From Tannerellaceae bacterium (lineage in GTDB: Bacteria; Bacteroidota; Bacteroidia; Bacteroidales; Tannerellaceae), in NCBI GenBank assembly GCA_031267205.1, contig JAIRZN010000031.1:1-9865 (forward strand): a stretch of 9,865 bases of DNA, read 5' to 3'. The position numbers were made by a program, and so were the translations under genes. Under the pieces are notes generated by a model that had not been told where the DNA came from, did no database searches, and saw only the letters and a program-made list of their open reading frames with translations. Of this stretch, positions 1-6,769 are shown in pieces (within the stretch, counting starts at the first letter, position 1; each line of letters begins with the position of its first letter).

Positions 1-119
1 TGAAGAAACGCGTGGAACGAGACCTCTGGTATATGAGAAACTGGACGTTTACAAGGGATATTTCCATCATCCTCAAGACTATCGTCAGTATGGTGCATGG
101 GGATAGGAATGCTTACTGA
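1..119 (+). CDS. Polyprenyl-phosphate sugar transferase, C-terminal end (partial)
   Basis: This is the last 38 residues of a protein whose start lies outside the window; bases 1-2 finish an earlier codon and the stop is TGA at 117-119. The visible tail runs KKRVERDLWYMRNWT, then an Ile/Leu-rich stretch, then HGDRNAY. This is the typical ending of the bacterial sugar transferase family (WcaJ/undecaprenyl-phosphate glucose phosphotransferase type), in which a conserved basic-Val-Glu-x-Asp-Leu-Trp-Tyr segment is followed by a terminal 'GE/DxNAY'. Such enzymes sit in the inner membrane and load the first sugar phosphate of a capsule or exopolysaccharide unit onto undecaprenyl phosphate. The gene is convergent with the minus-strand regulator at 140-1141, with only 20 bases between the stops. 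Those 20 bases are GC-rich but show no convincing terminator. The family call rests on a short tail. Confidence 0.75.
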   Translation, partial: KKRVERDLWYMRNWTFTRDISIILKTIVSMVHGDRNAY

Positions 120-139
120 TTATTCGCCCCGCCGGAGGC

Positions 140-1141
140 TTAATCTGTCTTGCTTGGACTTGTCCCGAATTGCTTTTTAAAGCACGTACTGAAGTATTTG
201 GGGTCGGAAAAGCCTACCATCCAGGCTACTTCCGCAATCGGGTATTTCTTTGACTTAAGTATCTTCCTTGCCTTGTTCAGACGTATCATACGGATGAAGT
301 CATTAGGCCCTTGGTTGGTTAGCGTTTTGATTTTGTTGTAGACGGAGGTGCGGCTCATCCCCAATGCACGGCAGAAGTCGTTGATGGAGAACTCCGGGGT
401 GGTCAATTCTTTTTCGATAATGAGGATTGCTTTGTCGAGGAAAACTTTGTCAAGCTGGTTAGTGTAATTCATATTATCGGTTTCCGCTTCGGAGGCGAGC
501 AACATCTTCCTTAATTTCTCCCTGTTATTTAGTATGTTCCGGATACGGGTCTTCAATACCGTGAAGTCGAAAGGTTTTGTGATATAATCGTCGGCCCCTG
601 CCTCTAATCCGAGAATAATATCCTCTTTTGTCCTAAGCGCCGTCAATAGTATGACGGGAATATGGCTTGTTTCCATTGATGATTTCAGTATCCGGCACAC
701 CTGGTCGCCGCGCAATGCGGGTATGAGGATGTCGGATACGATAATATCGGGATTCAGGGCCTTTGCCCGTTCAAGGGCCTGAATCCCGTTGGTAACGCTG
801 ATCACACGATACTCGGACGCAAGCCTCTTCATGAGGGATATGCGCGTATCGTCGTTACTTTCCGCCAATAACAACAACTCTTTTCCATGTGACTTAGAGG
901 GTACGCCTGTATCCTCCTGCAAGCGGTCGCTTGTGTCCACACTCCCTCCCCACTTTCTTTTTTCATGAACATCAGCATTATGGACGTTGGCTAACGGGGT
1001 AAACAATGCAGATAAATTATCGGCATTACTCTTCGCATTCGTCAACAACTTCTTACCTTGTTCCGACAAAGTCTCCTGTCTTTCCAATTCATCCAACAGC
1101 TCTTTTAACTGTGTGACAAGGCTCTGAAAGTCGTACGCCAT
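140..1141 (-). CDS. REC-AraC response regulator, apparently derived from a hybrid two-component system
   Basis: The product has 333 residues. Residues about 88-205 are a receiver domain with phospho-acceptor Asp137 (IIVSDILIP), Thr167 (ILLTAL) and Lys189 (YITKPF). Residues about 233-331 are an AraC-type double helix-turn-helix, with the hallmark FSINDFCRALGMSRTSVYNK and a second helix pair ending GFSDPKYFSTCFKKQFG. This arrangement is the C-terminal half of the hybrid two-component regulators that control glycan use in Bacteroides. The periplasmic sensor, membrane segments and ATPase domain are absent. The first 60 residues are helical and resemble a DHp (HisKA) hairpin with Tyr3 where the phosphorylated His would be. 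The first acidic pair of the receiver is Glu94-Ser95 instead of Glu-Asp. The gene starts 16 bases after the ThuA-like gene at 1158-1955 and is probably the last gene of that operon. It is likely a cytoplasmic transcription factor for the local sugar genes; its kinase is not in the window. Confidence 0.85.
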   Translation of the reverse strand: MAYDFQSLVTQLKELLDELERQETLSEQGKKLLTNAKSNADNLSALFTPLANVHNADVHEKRKWGGSVDTSDRLQEDTGVPSKSHGKELLLLAESNDDTRISLMKRLASEYRVISVTNGIQALERAKALNPDIIVSDILIPALRGDQVCRILKSSMETSHIPVILLTALRTKEDIILGLEAGADDYITKPFDFTVLKTRIRNILNNREKLRKMLLASEAETDNMNYTNQLDKVFLDKAILIIEKELTTPEFSINDFCRALGMSRTSVYNKIKTLTNQGPNDFIRMIRLNKARKILKSKKYPIAEVAWMVGFSDPKYFSTCFKKQFGTSPSKTD

Positions 1142-1157
1142 TTGTGGACAATATGAG

Positions 1158-1955
1158 TTATTTCATAAAAGGATCGCCCTTTTTATTGTTGCTAAGCGCC
1201 CAGCGGAATGCGTTGATGAATAAGAGTTTCTGTGTCGCGTCGGTAAATTCGTCGTCGCCATGTCCCATATTCAGGTAAATCATGCGGTAGTTCTTGTTTG
1301 TCCATACGATGGGGAAATCTCCGAAGTTGACGACGTCCTTGATGCCAAGCGGATAGTTATCCTGCGAGATAGAGACAAGCACCTCTACATCCTTGTTCAG
1401 CCTCGGACTGGGGTTCCACTGATACCATTCGCTTTCGGGGACTATGAACGATGCGGGTAGCGTCTTCGTAATAGGATGCTGCGGATTATCAAGCTCAACC
1501 TTTACCGGTTGCGGCGGCCAGTTATTGCAATAGAAGACCCCGCCTCCCAGGAAATCTACGAACCAGGGCCACTTCGTGTTCCTGTCGTTATAGGCCGCAG
1601 CATGGAATCCCATCCATCCCCCGCCGTTTTCCATGTATTGGCGGAAGGCTTCCCGTTGCTCGCCGGAAGAGGGCGAGGCGTTGAGCATTACTACAATGTC
1701 ATAATCCTTGAGCTTCTCATACGGGTAAGCGGATAAATCGGTAGTAACTTCGAGTATATACCCGTCGCCATAGTTTAGCCTTCGGAAAAACTCTACTCCC
1801 TGAAGGGCAAAGTCTACGTGCGCCTTCTCGGCATGTTCGGTATAATATACCAAGGCTTTGAAACGCGGCTCACGCGCATAGTTTGCAGGGTAATTGTCCT
1901 GCGCCTGAACCGCGCAGACAAGCATAAATGAAAGGAAAAGCAAGGTATTTTTCAT
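1158..1955 (-). CDS. ThuA-like domain protein, exported
   Basis: The product has 265 residues, beginning with a signal peptide (MKNTLLFLSFMLVCAVQAQ) whose probable cleavage follows Ala18. The Cys at 14 is not in a lipobox. The rest, about 30-255, is one ThuA-like domain with a glutamine-amidotransferase-like fold. Seen motifs are GGGWMGFHAAAY (111-122), a Trp/Phe-rich segment WPWFVDFLGGG (129-139), DNPQHPITKTLP (156-167), PESEWYQW (173-180) and NMGHGDDEF (229-237). ThuA was named for trehalose utilisation in rhizobia, but the biochemical role of secreted ThuA-like proteins in Bacteroidota is not settled; many lie in sugar-use clusters. It follows its paralogue at 1985-2749 by 29 bases and precedes the REC-AraC regulator by 16 bases, so all three are likely co-transcribed. 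Location is predicted to be periplasmic or secreted. The family assignment is firm; the reaction is unknown. Confidence 0.85.
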   Translation of the reverse strand: MKNTLLFLSFMLVCAVQAQDNYPANYAREPRFKALVYYTEHAEKAHVDFALQGVEFFRRLNYGDGYILEVTTDLSAYPYEKLKDYDIVVMLNASPSSGEQREAFRQYMENGGGWMGFHAAAYNDRNTKWPWFVDFLGGGVFYCNNWPPQPVKVELDNPQHPITKTLPASFIVPESEWYQWNPSPRLNKDVEVLVSISQDNYPLGIKDVVNFGDFPIVWTNKNYRMIYLNMGHGDDEFTDATQKLLFINAFRWALSNNKKGDPFMK

Positions 1956-1984
1956 GGCTTAATACATTAAATATGGTACATCTT

Positions 1985-2749
1985 TTATTTACCGGCCGCC
2001 CAAAGGATTGCATTGGAAAACATCGTTTTGAAATCTTCCGTGTCGAACAATTTGCTACTGTGACCGATCAGGAAATAGACATTGGGCGCTTTCTTACGGG
2101 GATTAACCCATACCACAGGGTGGTCGCCCATTTTTATGTCCGAATCCGGTTTGTAACTCGATTCGTCTACATTGGCTAACACATGCACATTCGGACGGGG
2201 ATTATTATTAAAGGTATAAAACTCGTCGTCGGGTACTGTGAATGATTCGCTCACGCCTTTCATCACAGGGTGCGTCTCGTCTTCCACGCGGATTGTCCCG
2301 TCGGCAAGCGGGGCGATATAGTTCTTGAAACGTATGTCTCCCATGAACTCGGAGAACCATTGCCACATACTGTACCCGTCAAATTCACCCAGCAGGCTGG
2401 CATGGTGGAATCCTATCCATCCCCCCAGACCTTCGTCGATGTAACGGGTAAAAGCCCTCTGCGCATCGTCGGTCCAGTGGTAAGGAGGGTAATCTAATTG
2501 TATAAACACCTGGTAACGCGAGAGGAAGGCTTCGTTTATCGAATCGGTGTTATTCACTTCCGTGAACTCGAAATTCAATTCCCCGGACTTTTCTTCCAGC
2601 CACTTCAGGCCGGCGTCAGTGAATCCCCCGTGCTGGCCGCCACGTTCGGTCAGGACTAATATCCTGAACCCTTCCTCTTGGGCCGTCTTTGTGCTGCAAG
2701 AGGGTAATATAAACGCACATAACAATAATAAACTAAATGCTGTCTTCAT
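1985..2749 (-). CDS. ThuA-like domain lipoprotein
   Basis: The product has 254 residues. The N-terminus MKTAFSLLLLCAFILPSCS carries a lipobox (Leu-Pro-Ser-Cys), so Cys18 is the predicted lipidated residue. A ThuA-like domain covers about 27-252, with GGWIGFHHASLL (109-120), MWQWFSEFMGD (128-138), DETHPVMKGV (157-166), PDDEFYTFNNNPRP (173-186) and FLIGHSSKLF (226-235). The motif order matches that of the downstream paralogue at 1158-1955, so the two probably arose by duplication and then diverged, one soluble and one membrane-anchored. The start at 2749 is supported by the signal sequence and by an A-rich leader typical of Bacteroidota. It is the first gene after the 21-bp tandem array, and a match to the -7 promoter box (2796-2803) lies 46 bases upstream of it. 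It may therefore be transcribed both by read-through from the GH9 gene and from its own promoter. The substrate is unknown. Confidence 0.85.
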   Translation of the reverse strand: MKTAFSLLLLCAFILPSCSTKTAQEEGFRILVLTERGGQHGGFTDAGLKWLEEKSGELNFEFTEVNNTDSINEAFLSRYQVFIQLDYPPYHWTDDAQRAFTRYIDEGLGGWIGFHHASLLGEFDGYSMWQWFSEFMGDIRFKNYIAPLADGTIRVEDETHPVMKGVSESFTVPDDEFYTFNNNPRPNVHVLANVDESSYKPDSDIKMGDHPVVWVNPRKKAPNVYFLIGHSSKLFDTEDFKTMFSNAILWAAGK

Positions 2750-2795
2750 AATTCCAATTATTTTTTCTATTTAAAAATTTCCCTTGAATATGCTG

Positions 2796-2803
2796 CAAAT
2801 ATA
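2796..2803 (-). promoter_or_regulatory. Predicted -7 promoter box for the ThuA-like pair
   Basis: On the minus strand these bases read TATATTTG, a full match to the Bacteroidota -7 consensus TAnnTTTG, with 46 bases between the box and the ATG at 2749. No good -33 TTTG is found at the expected distance; that position falls inside the repeat array. The box overlaps the last unit of the array: where internal units read TATGTTGG, TATGTTGC or TATGTAGG, this end reads TATATTTG. Short AT-rich motifs match by chance, so confidence is moderate. Confidence 0.45.
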
Positions 2804-3044
2804 GAGTTCTATGTTACCTACATAGAGTTCTATGTTACCAACATAGAGTTCTATGTTACCTACATACAGTCCTATGTTACCAACATAGAGTTCTATGTTA
2901 CCAACATAGAGTTCTATGTTACCGACATAGAGTTCTATGTTGCCAACATAGAGTTCTATGTTACCGACATAGAGTTCTATGTTACCAACATACAGTTCTA
3001 TGTTGCCAACATAGAGTTCTATGTTACCAACATAGAGTTCTATA
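2800..3044. repeat. Twelve-copy 21-bp tandem array of dyad-symmetric units
   Basis: Eleven full 21-bp units plus a 14-base twelfth unit (3031-3044) lie head to tail with no insertion or deletion. Each unit is the core CATAGAGTTCTATG followed by a seven-base linker, most often TTACCAA. The core is an inverted repeat (CATAG and CTATG around AGTT), and with its flanking AA and TT the arms reach 7 bases. Arms of neighbouring units can instead pair across the ACC linker, also over 7 bases, so two pairing registers exist. The core is nearly constant: G5 is C in units 4 and 10, T9 is C in unit 4, and the first base is T in unit 1. The linker varies more (TA, AA or GA at its end; GCC for ACC in units 7 and 10). 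The period equals two turns of B-DNA. The array fills most of the 326-base gap between the GH9 gene and the ThuA-like lipoprotein gene. Unit starts are 2800, 2821, 2842, 2863, 2884, 2905, 2926, 2947, 2968, 2989, 3010 and 3031. Confidence 0.97.
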
Positions 3045-3075
3045 TTTCCGGAATTACCGGCTCAACTTGCGTCTT

Positions 3076-5499
3076 TTAATATTCTGCCGCAAGCGTTAGC
3101 CATTTACCGGCGGACGTTACCCATACTTCCTTGTAACAAGCGTTGTTAACCTGGGGCCAATAGGGCGCGTCTTCGTTGTCAAGCGAACGTATACCTACCG
3201 GCATCTCGCCTACTATTTCCCCTGACGAAAAGCTGTCTAACTGCGGATAGTTGTATCCTTCCCCGTAGATAAGGGACTGTCCGAAGGGGTTTTTGCCTAC
3301 CGTCCAATACATTTGTTCACGGCCGATGGAGAGCAGTTCTTCGTCGCGAAGGAAGTTTCCGCATATGGCCGCCGCCTTGCCTGTGGACAGGTGAACGGCT
3401 GTGTTGCCGTTAAAGATGCTGAACCATACAGGGAAGCGCTTCAGGTAATGCTCATTGTCCAAGGGCACGCCTTTTTTAACCTGTTCGACAAACAATTCCT
3501 TCGCATTACGGGGAGGGAAGAGGTGAAGGCGGTAAAAGCCTGTCGAATCCTGGTGTTCGTCGATATGATAGACCCCGCTTGACAACATTCCGTATGGCGC
3601 TGTATAGGGCATGAGGCTTTTCAGGTAATCGCCGTACAGGCGTATTGATTCCACCCATTTATTATAGTCGGGATGGCCGGGCTGCGTTTCGCAAAGGAGC
3701 GTAAGAGCCTGCATATACACCTGTTCGCGCGACTGGTGGATGTAATGAACGATAGACTTCCTTGACTTGTCCCGGTAGAAGAACCCTTTGATGGAGGCTT
3801 TACCCTTCCCGACAGGCTCTGTGCGCTGGCAATCCAGCGTATAGCGGATGTAATCGGCGGCAAGGTCGGCGTAACGCCGTTCGCCTGTCAGTTTATGCAG
3901 CATGGCGGCAGCCCAGGATATTGTCGCCATGTACTGGCTTTCGGACGTATTATAACTATGTTCGTAGAAATGGATAAACTCGCCGTAGCCAACTTCGTCA
4001 TGGCGTTTCAGGGCAAATTCAAAGTCCTCTTCCGCCACCTTGCGCAGGTATGCCTGGAGGCTCGGATCGTGGTCTATCGACATGGCGGCGTAAGCCTCGT
4101 AGGCTGCATATAGGAAGTTGTCGAAGGCTAAGTTCTGCACGCGCACCGAGGATATATCATCAAAGGTGTTAAAGATACCGTCCTGCCATATCAACAATCC
4201 TACGCTACTTGCCCGATAGCCGTCGCCGTAGCGGTTCTTCAGCACAAACTCCAGTCCCCATTCCGCCTCTTCGAGCAAGCGTGCGGCAAGAAGCTTGTTT
4301 TTGTCCTTGAGTTTGTTGTGCATTTCCAGCAGGGCATAGGCAATGTCGCCCGTCTGTAATGTCTGTTGCGACAAATCGCCGGCATCATGCCAGCCTCCCG
4401 AATAGGAAATCTTTTTCCCGTCGTGCTCGGAGCAAAGGTCGATATGACAAGCCCCATGTTTGCCGGGGACGGGATACCCGCAACGTTGGCAGAATATGTA
4501 GTTGAGCGTGCGCCAGAGCGAGTTTTCCCATATATTGCCGTCTATTCGGAAAGGAGGCGTCAGGACGTCTCCCGCCTTCAGTTGATAAGAGCCGGTGTTG
4601 TTGAAGGAAGAGAAATCCATCACGCCGAACTCGCCTATGCCGGTCTTTTCCTCCTTGATTTGTCCGCTAAAGACAGGGAGGCCCGTTTGCGCATCTACGA
4701 GTTGGAAGGCGCGGTTGTTATTTTCCGGCATATGCGCAACGGCCGTCTTCCTATCGTTCAACATATATCCGGTAGTGGAATACGCGATACTCCCGTTTGC
4801 CGGTATCCAGCCGCTTTCTATACCTATATTATCTACCTGCTGCAATTCTATGCGGTCAATGTAGTAGACCAGCGTGTCGCCCGTCGTCCTGTCTTGTCCC
4901 TTTATGGAAGCGCCGAAGGCGATGTTGTCAACCTTGTCTCTCTGTATGTTTCCTATGTTGAGGAAACAATGATTCCATTGGTGATTGACCAAGTTTACCA
5001 GATGAGAGACCGAGTTGAACGACAGGTTGAGATTCACCACCCGCGCACCTTCGCAATCAGGGTATATAGAAAAGGCTATCCTGTTGTATTGTCCCCAATT
5101 ATCCCCATTTACGTTGAATATCGCACGAGCGTTGCCGTAGGTTCCGTAGTCAGGGTCCGAATCGCTCCCTTTCACCCTTACGCCAGTATGCGAAGGGAAG
5201 GTCAACTTAAGGCTACCGTTGCCCGATACGGTTTGTCCGACGGAATAATCTATCCTTCCCAGACCTGTATGGCTCCATCCCGAAATACTGTTATCGCGGC
5301 TTAAAGGTTTGCTGTAAACAGCCTTGTTTTTCAATCCGGCAGCTTCAAACGAACGTGAATCATCCAAGGGTAGCGGGCTGTGTATAATTCCTGTGGCGAC
5401 GATGTCCTGCGTAAGCCTGGCGTCGGAGGTAACGTATACCTGTCCTGCTGCGGTTGCCGCGTACAGGCATAATGCCGCATATATAATATGGTTCTTCAT
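3076..5499 (-). CDS. Secreted glycoside hydrolase family 9 enzyme
   Basis: The product has 807 residues. A signal peptide covers about 1-19 (cleavage near Ala-Ala-Gly) and there is no lipobox. Residues about 60-225 look like a beta-sandwich, possibly carbohydrate-binding. About 230-320 is the Ig-like domain that precedes the barrel in many GH9 enzymes, and about 325-807 is the (alpha/alpha)6 catalytic domain. Catalytic features seen are GGWHDAGD (368-375), with Asp372 and Asp375 as the base pair of aspartates, and Glu791 in CYKEVWVTSAGKWL as the predicted acid, 16 residues from the C-terminus. Cys337, Cys340, Cys351, His352, Cys356 and His371 lie where Ig-GH9 enzymes such as CelD bind structural zinc. 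The family includes endoglucanases and exo-beta-glucosaminidases. The neighbouring nagB, ROK kinase and sugar porter favour an amino-sugar substrate, which is inference. The start is backed by a purine-rich ribosome site, 10 bases after the transporter stop. It probably acts in the periplasm or outside the cell. Confidence 0.9.
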   Translation of the reverse strand: MKNHIIYAALCLYAATAAGQVYVTSDARLTQDIVATGIIHSPLPLDDSRSFEAAGLKNKAVYSKPLSRDNSISGWSHTGLGRIDYSVGQTVSGNGSLKLTFPSHTGVRVKGSDSDPDYGTYGNARAIFNVNGDNWGQYNRIAFSIYPDCEGARVVNLNLSFNSVSHLVNLVNHQWNHCFLNIGNIQRDKVDNIAFGASIKGQDRTTGDTLVYYIDRIELQQVDNIGIESGWIPANGSIAYSTTGYMLNDRKTAVAHMPENNNRAFQLVDAQTGLPVFSGQIKEEKTGIGEFGVMDFSSFNNTGSYQLKAGDVLTPPFRIDGNIWENSLWRTLNYIFCQRCGYPVPGKHGACHIDLCSEHDGKKISYSGGWHDAGDLSQQTLQTGDIAYALLEMHNKLKDKNKLLAARLLEEAEWGLEFVLKNRYGDGYRASSVGLLIWQDGIFNTFDDISSVRVQNLAFDNFLYAAYEAYAAMSIDHDPSLQAYLRKVAEEDFEFALKRHDEVGYGEFIHFYEHSYNTSESQYMATISWAAAMLHKLTGERRYADLAADYIRYTLDCQRTEPVGKGKASIKGFFYRDKSRKSIVHYIHQSREQVYMQALTLLCETQPGHPDYNKWVESIRLYGDYLKSLMPYTAPYGMLSSGVYHIDEHQDSTGFYRLHLFPPRNAKELFVEQVKKGVPLDNEHYLKRFPVWFSIFNGNTAVHLSTGKAAAICGNFLRDEELLSIGREQMYWTVGKNPFGQSLIYGEGYNYPQLDSFSSGEIVGEMPVGIRSLDNEDAPYWPQVNNACYKEVWVTSAGKWLTLAAEY

Positions 5500-5502
5500 A
5501 AG

Positions 5503-5510
5503 CCCTCCCT
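5503..5510 (-). promoter_or_regulatory. Strong Shine-Dalgarno-like site of the GH9 gene
   Basis: On the minus strand the bases before the GH9 ATG read AGGGAGGG, three bases from the start codon. The site overlaps the last base of the transporter's stop codon (5510-5512). None of the other genes in the window shows so purine-rich a site, since Bacteroidota leaders are usually A-rich. The site supports the start at 5499 and suggests re-initiation by ribosomes that have finished the transporter. Confidence 0.6.
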
Positions 5511-6769
5511 TAATCGGCGGATTGGCGTATCCTGGATCCCGCTAAGGCGTAATACAGCATAAACAATTCGCCGAAAACGACAATGAACCATGACCACCGC
5601 CACGAAGACAGGGCGTCGGCCAATATTCCCTGTAATAACGGGAGAATGGCCCCGCCTACTACGCCGATCATGAACACTCCTGAGGCTACGGAGGTGTATT
5701 TACCCAACTTGTCTACCGAAAGGGTAAAAATGGCGCCCCACATAATGGAATGGAACAATCCTACGGCCGTCAGCAACCAGGGGTTATTAAACACGATAGC
5801 CAGGACGGCAAGCAGCGCGGCCAGGATAGTCGTAAACGTCAGTTGCGTCCTCGGCAGGACGGTGCTCAGCGAACTGCCTACCAAGCGTCCTACAAGCATA
5901 CCTCCCCAATACAGCGTAGCCATCAGGGCCGGATTGGCCAGCCCGCGGTCGATAGCGTACAGATTGATGTTTGCGCCGATACATACCTCTACGCCTACGT
6001 AGAAAAAAATAGATATGACGCCAAGCGTCAGGTGGCTAAACGACCAGACGCTCTTTTCCAGCTTCTCGCCCGCCTCCGCCTTCGTACCTTTTATATCAGG
6101 CATCGACAGCTTGTATAATACGCATACGACAACCACGATAACCGCCATCAAGGAGCAAAAGGGAATCATCAACTGGCTTACGCTAACCTCTTCCATTGAT
6201 AAGCCGCCAAAGACGATCCCGGCGACAAAATACGGGGCGAGCGTCGTCCCGATAGAATTAGCCGAGCCGCCGATAGCCAGACGCTGTATGGATTGCGTCC
6301 CCTTAACGTAGCAAGCCGTCAGGTATGGGTTTATCACAACCTGGAGAATCGTAGCCGAAGCGCCGACGACAAACGAGCCTGCCAGGAAGATAAAGAATCC
6401 GTAAGGCACGGTATTGCCGCCTATATGCAGGTTGGAATCCGGGAAATGAACGGTATACCAGGATGAGAGCGAGAACAATCCCAAGCCGGCTATCATGATA
6501 AAGAGCGAACGTATAAGCGTCGCCTTATAACCCGAACGTGTAGTCCATACCGAACCTATACGTCCGCAAACAGGGTAGGCCAGGAACCAGGAGAAGGTGA
6601 TAAGGGTTGTAAAAGTATTTTTCAAATCGCCTACACCTTCTAAGAACGCCGCCTTCAGTGGCGCTTGAAACTGAGTGTTGGCCGTCGTGAGGAAGCCTAC
6701 GATAAAGAACAGGAATACCATCGTGATGAAGGGGACGATGTAACCGGCTTGTTTTTCTTTCTGTGTCAT
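5510..6769 (-). CDS. FucP/NagP-type MFS sugar:H+ symporter
   Basis: The product has 419 residues and is strongly hydrophobic, consistent with 12 transmembrane segments in two halves joined by a charged loop at about 222-243. Family marks of the fucose/glucose-galactose/GlcNAc (FHS) branch are seen: VFLFFIVGFLTTANTQFQAP (18-37), QVVINPYLTACY (143-154, equivalent to the Gln...Asn-Pro-Tyr motif of FucP), IFFYVGVEVCIGANI (254-268), HSIMWGAIFTLSVDKLGKYT (340-359) and MIGVVGGAILPLLQG (367-381). Members import free sugars with protons across the inner membrane. The start ATG shares a 4-base ATGA overlap with the nagB stop, so the two are translationally coupled. The link to a glucosamine-6-phosphate deaminase and a ROK kinase makes an amino sugar the best guess for the cargo (as for NagP), but substrate cannot be read from sequence alone in this family. 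Confidence 0.88.
   Translation of the reverse strand: MTQKEKQAGYIVPFITMVFLFFIVGFLTTANTQFQAPLKAAFLEGVGDLKNTFTTLITFSWFLAYPVCGRIGSVWTTRSGYKATLIRSLFIMIAGLGLFSLSSWYTVHFPDSNLHIGGNTVPYGFFIFLAGSFVVGASATILQVVINPYLTACYVKGTQSIQRLAIGGSANSIGTTLAPYFVAGIVFGGLSMEEVSVSQLMIPFCSLMAVIVVVVCVLYKLSMPDIKGTKAEAGEKLEKSVWSFSHLTLGVISIFFYVGVEVCIGANINLYAIDRGLANPALMATLYWGGMLVGRLVGSSLSTVLPRTQLTFTTILAALLAVLAIVFNNPWLLTAVGLFHSIMWGAIFTLSVDKLGKYTSVASGVFMIGVVGGAILPLLQGILADALSSWRWSWFIVVFGELFMLYYALAGSRIRQSAD

Noticed and set aside
120..139. A bidirectional terminator between the convergent genes.
   Set aside because: The 20 bases are GC-rich but hold only a short imperfect stem and no T-run.
2800..3044. CRISPR array.
   Set aside because: There are no unique spacers: the linkers are seven bases and nearly identical, and no cas genes are present.
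3048..3060. CCGG-AATTA-CCGG as a terminator after the GH9 gene.
   Set aside because: The stem is only four base pairs and no U-run follows on the minus strand.
2770..3065. An open frame on the minus strand through the array that would encode a heptapeptide repeat (GNIELYV)n.
   Set aside because: A 21-bp unit keeps one frame open automatically. There is no start codon or ribosome site in that frame, and the frame is closed by a stop directly before the array.
4366..5304. A 312-codon plus-strand open frame opposite the GH9 gene.
   Set aside because: It is antisense to a well-supported catalytic gene, shows no recognisable family and has no ribosome site; it is best explained as a shadow of the GH9 codon pattern.
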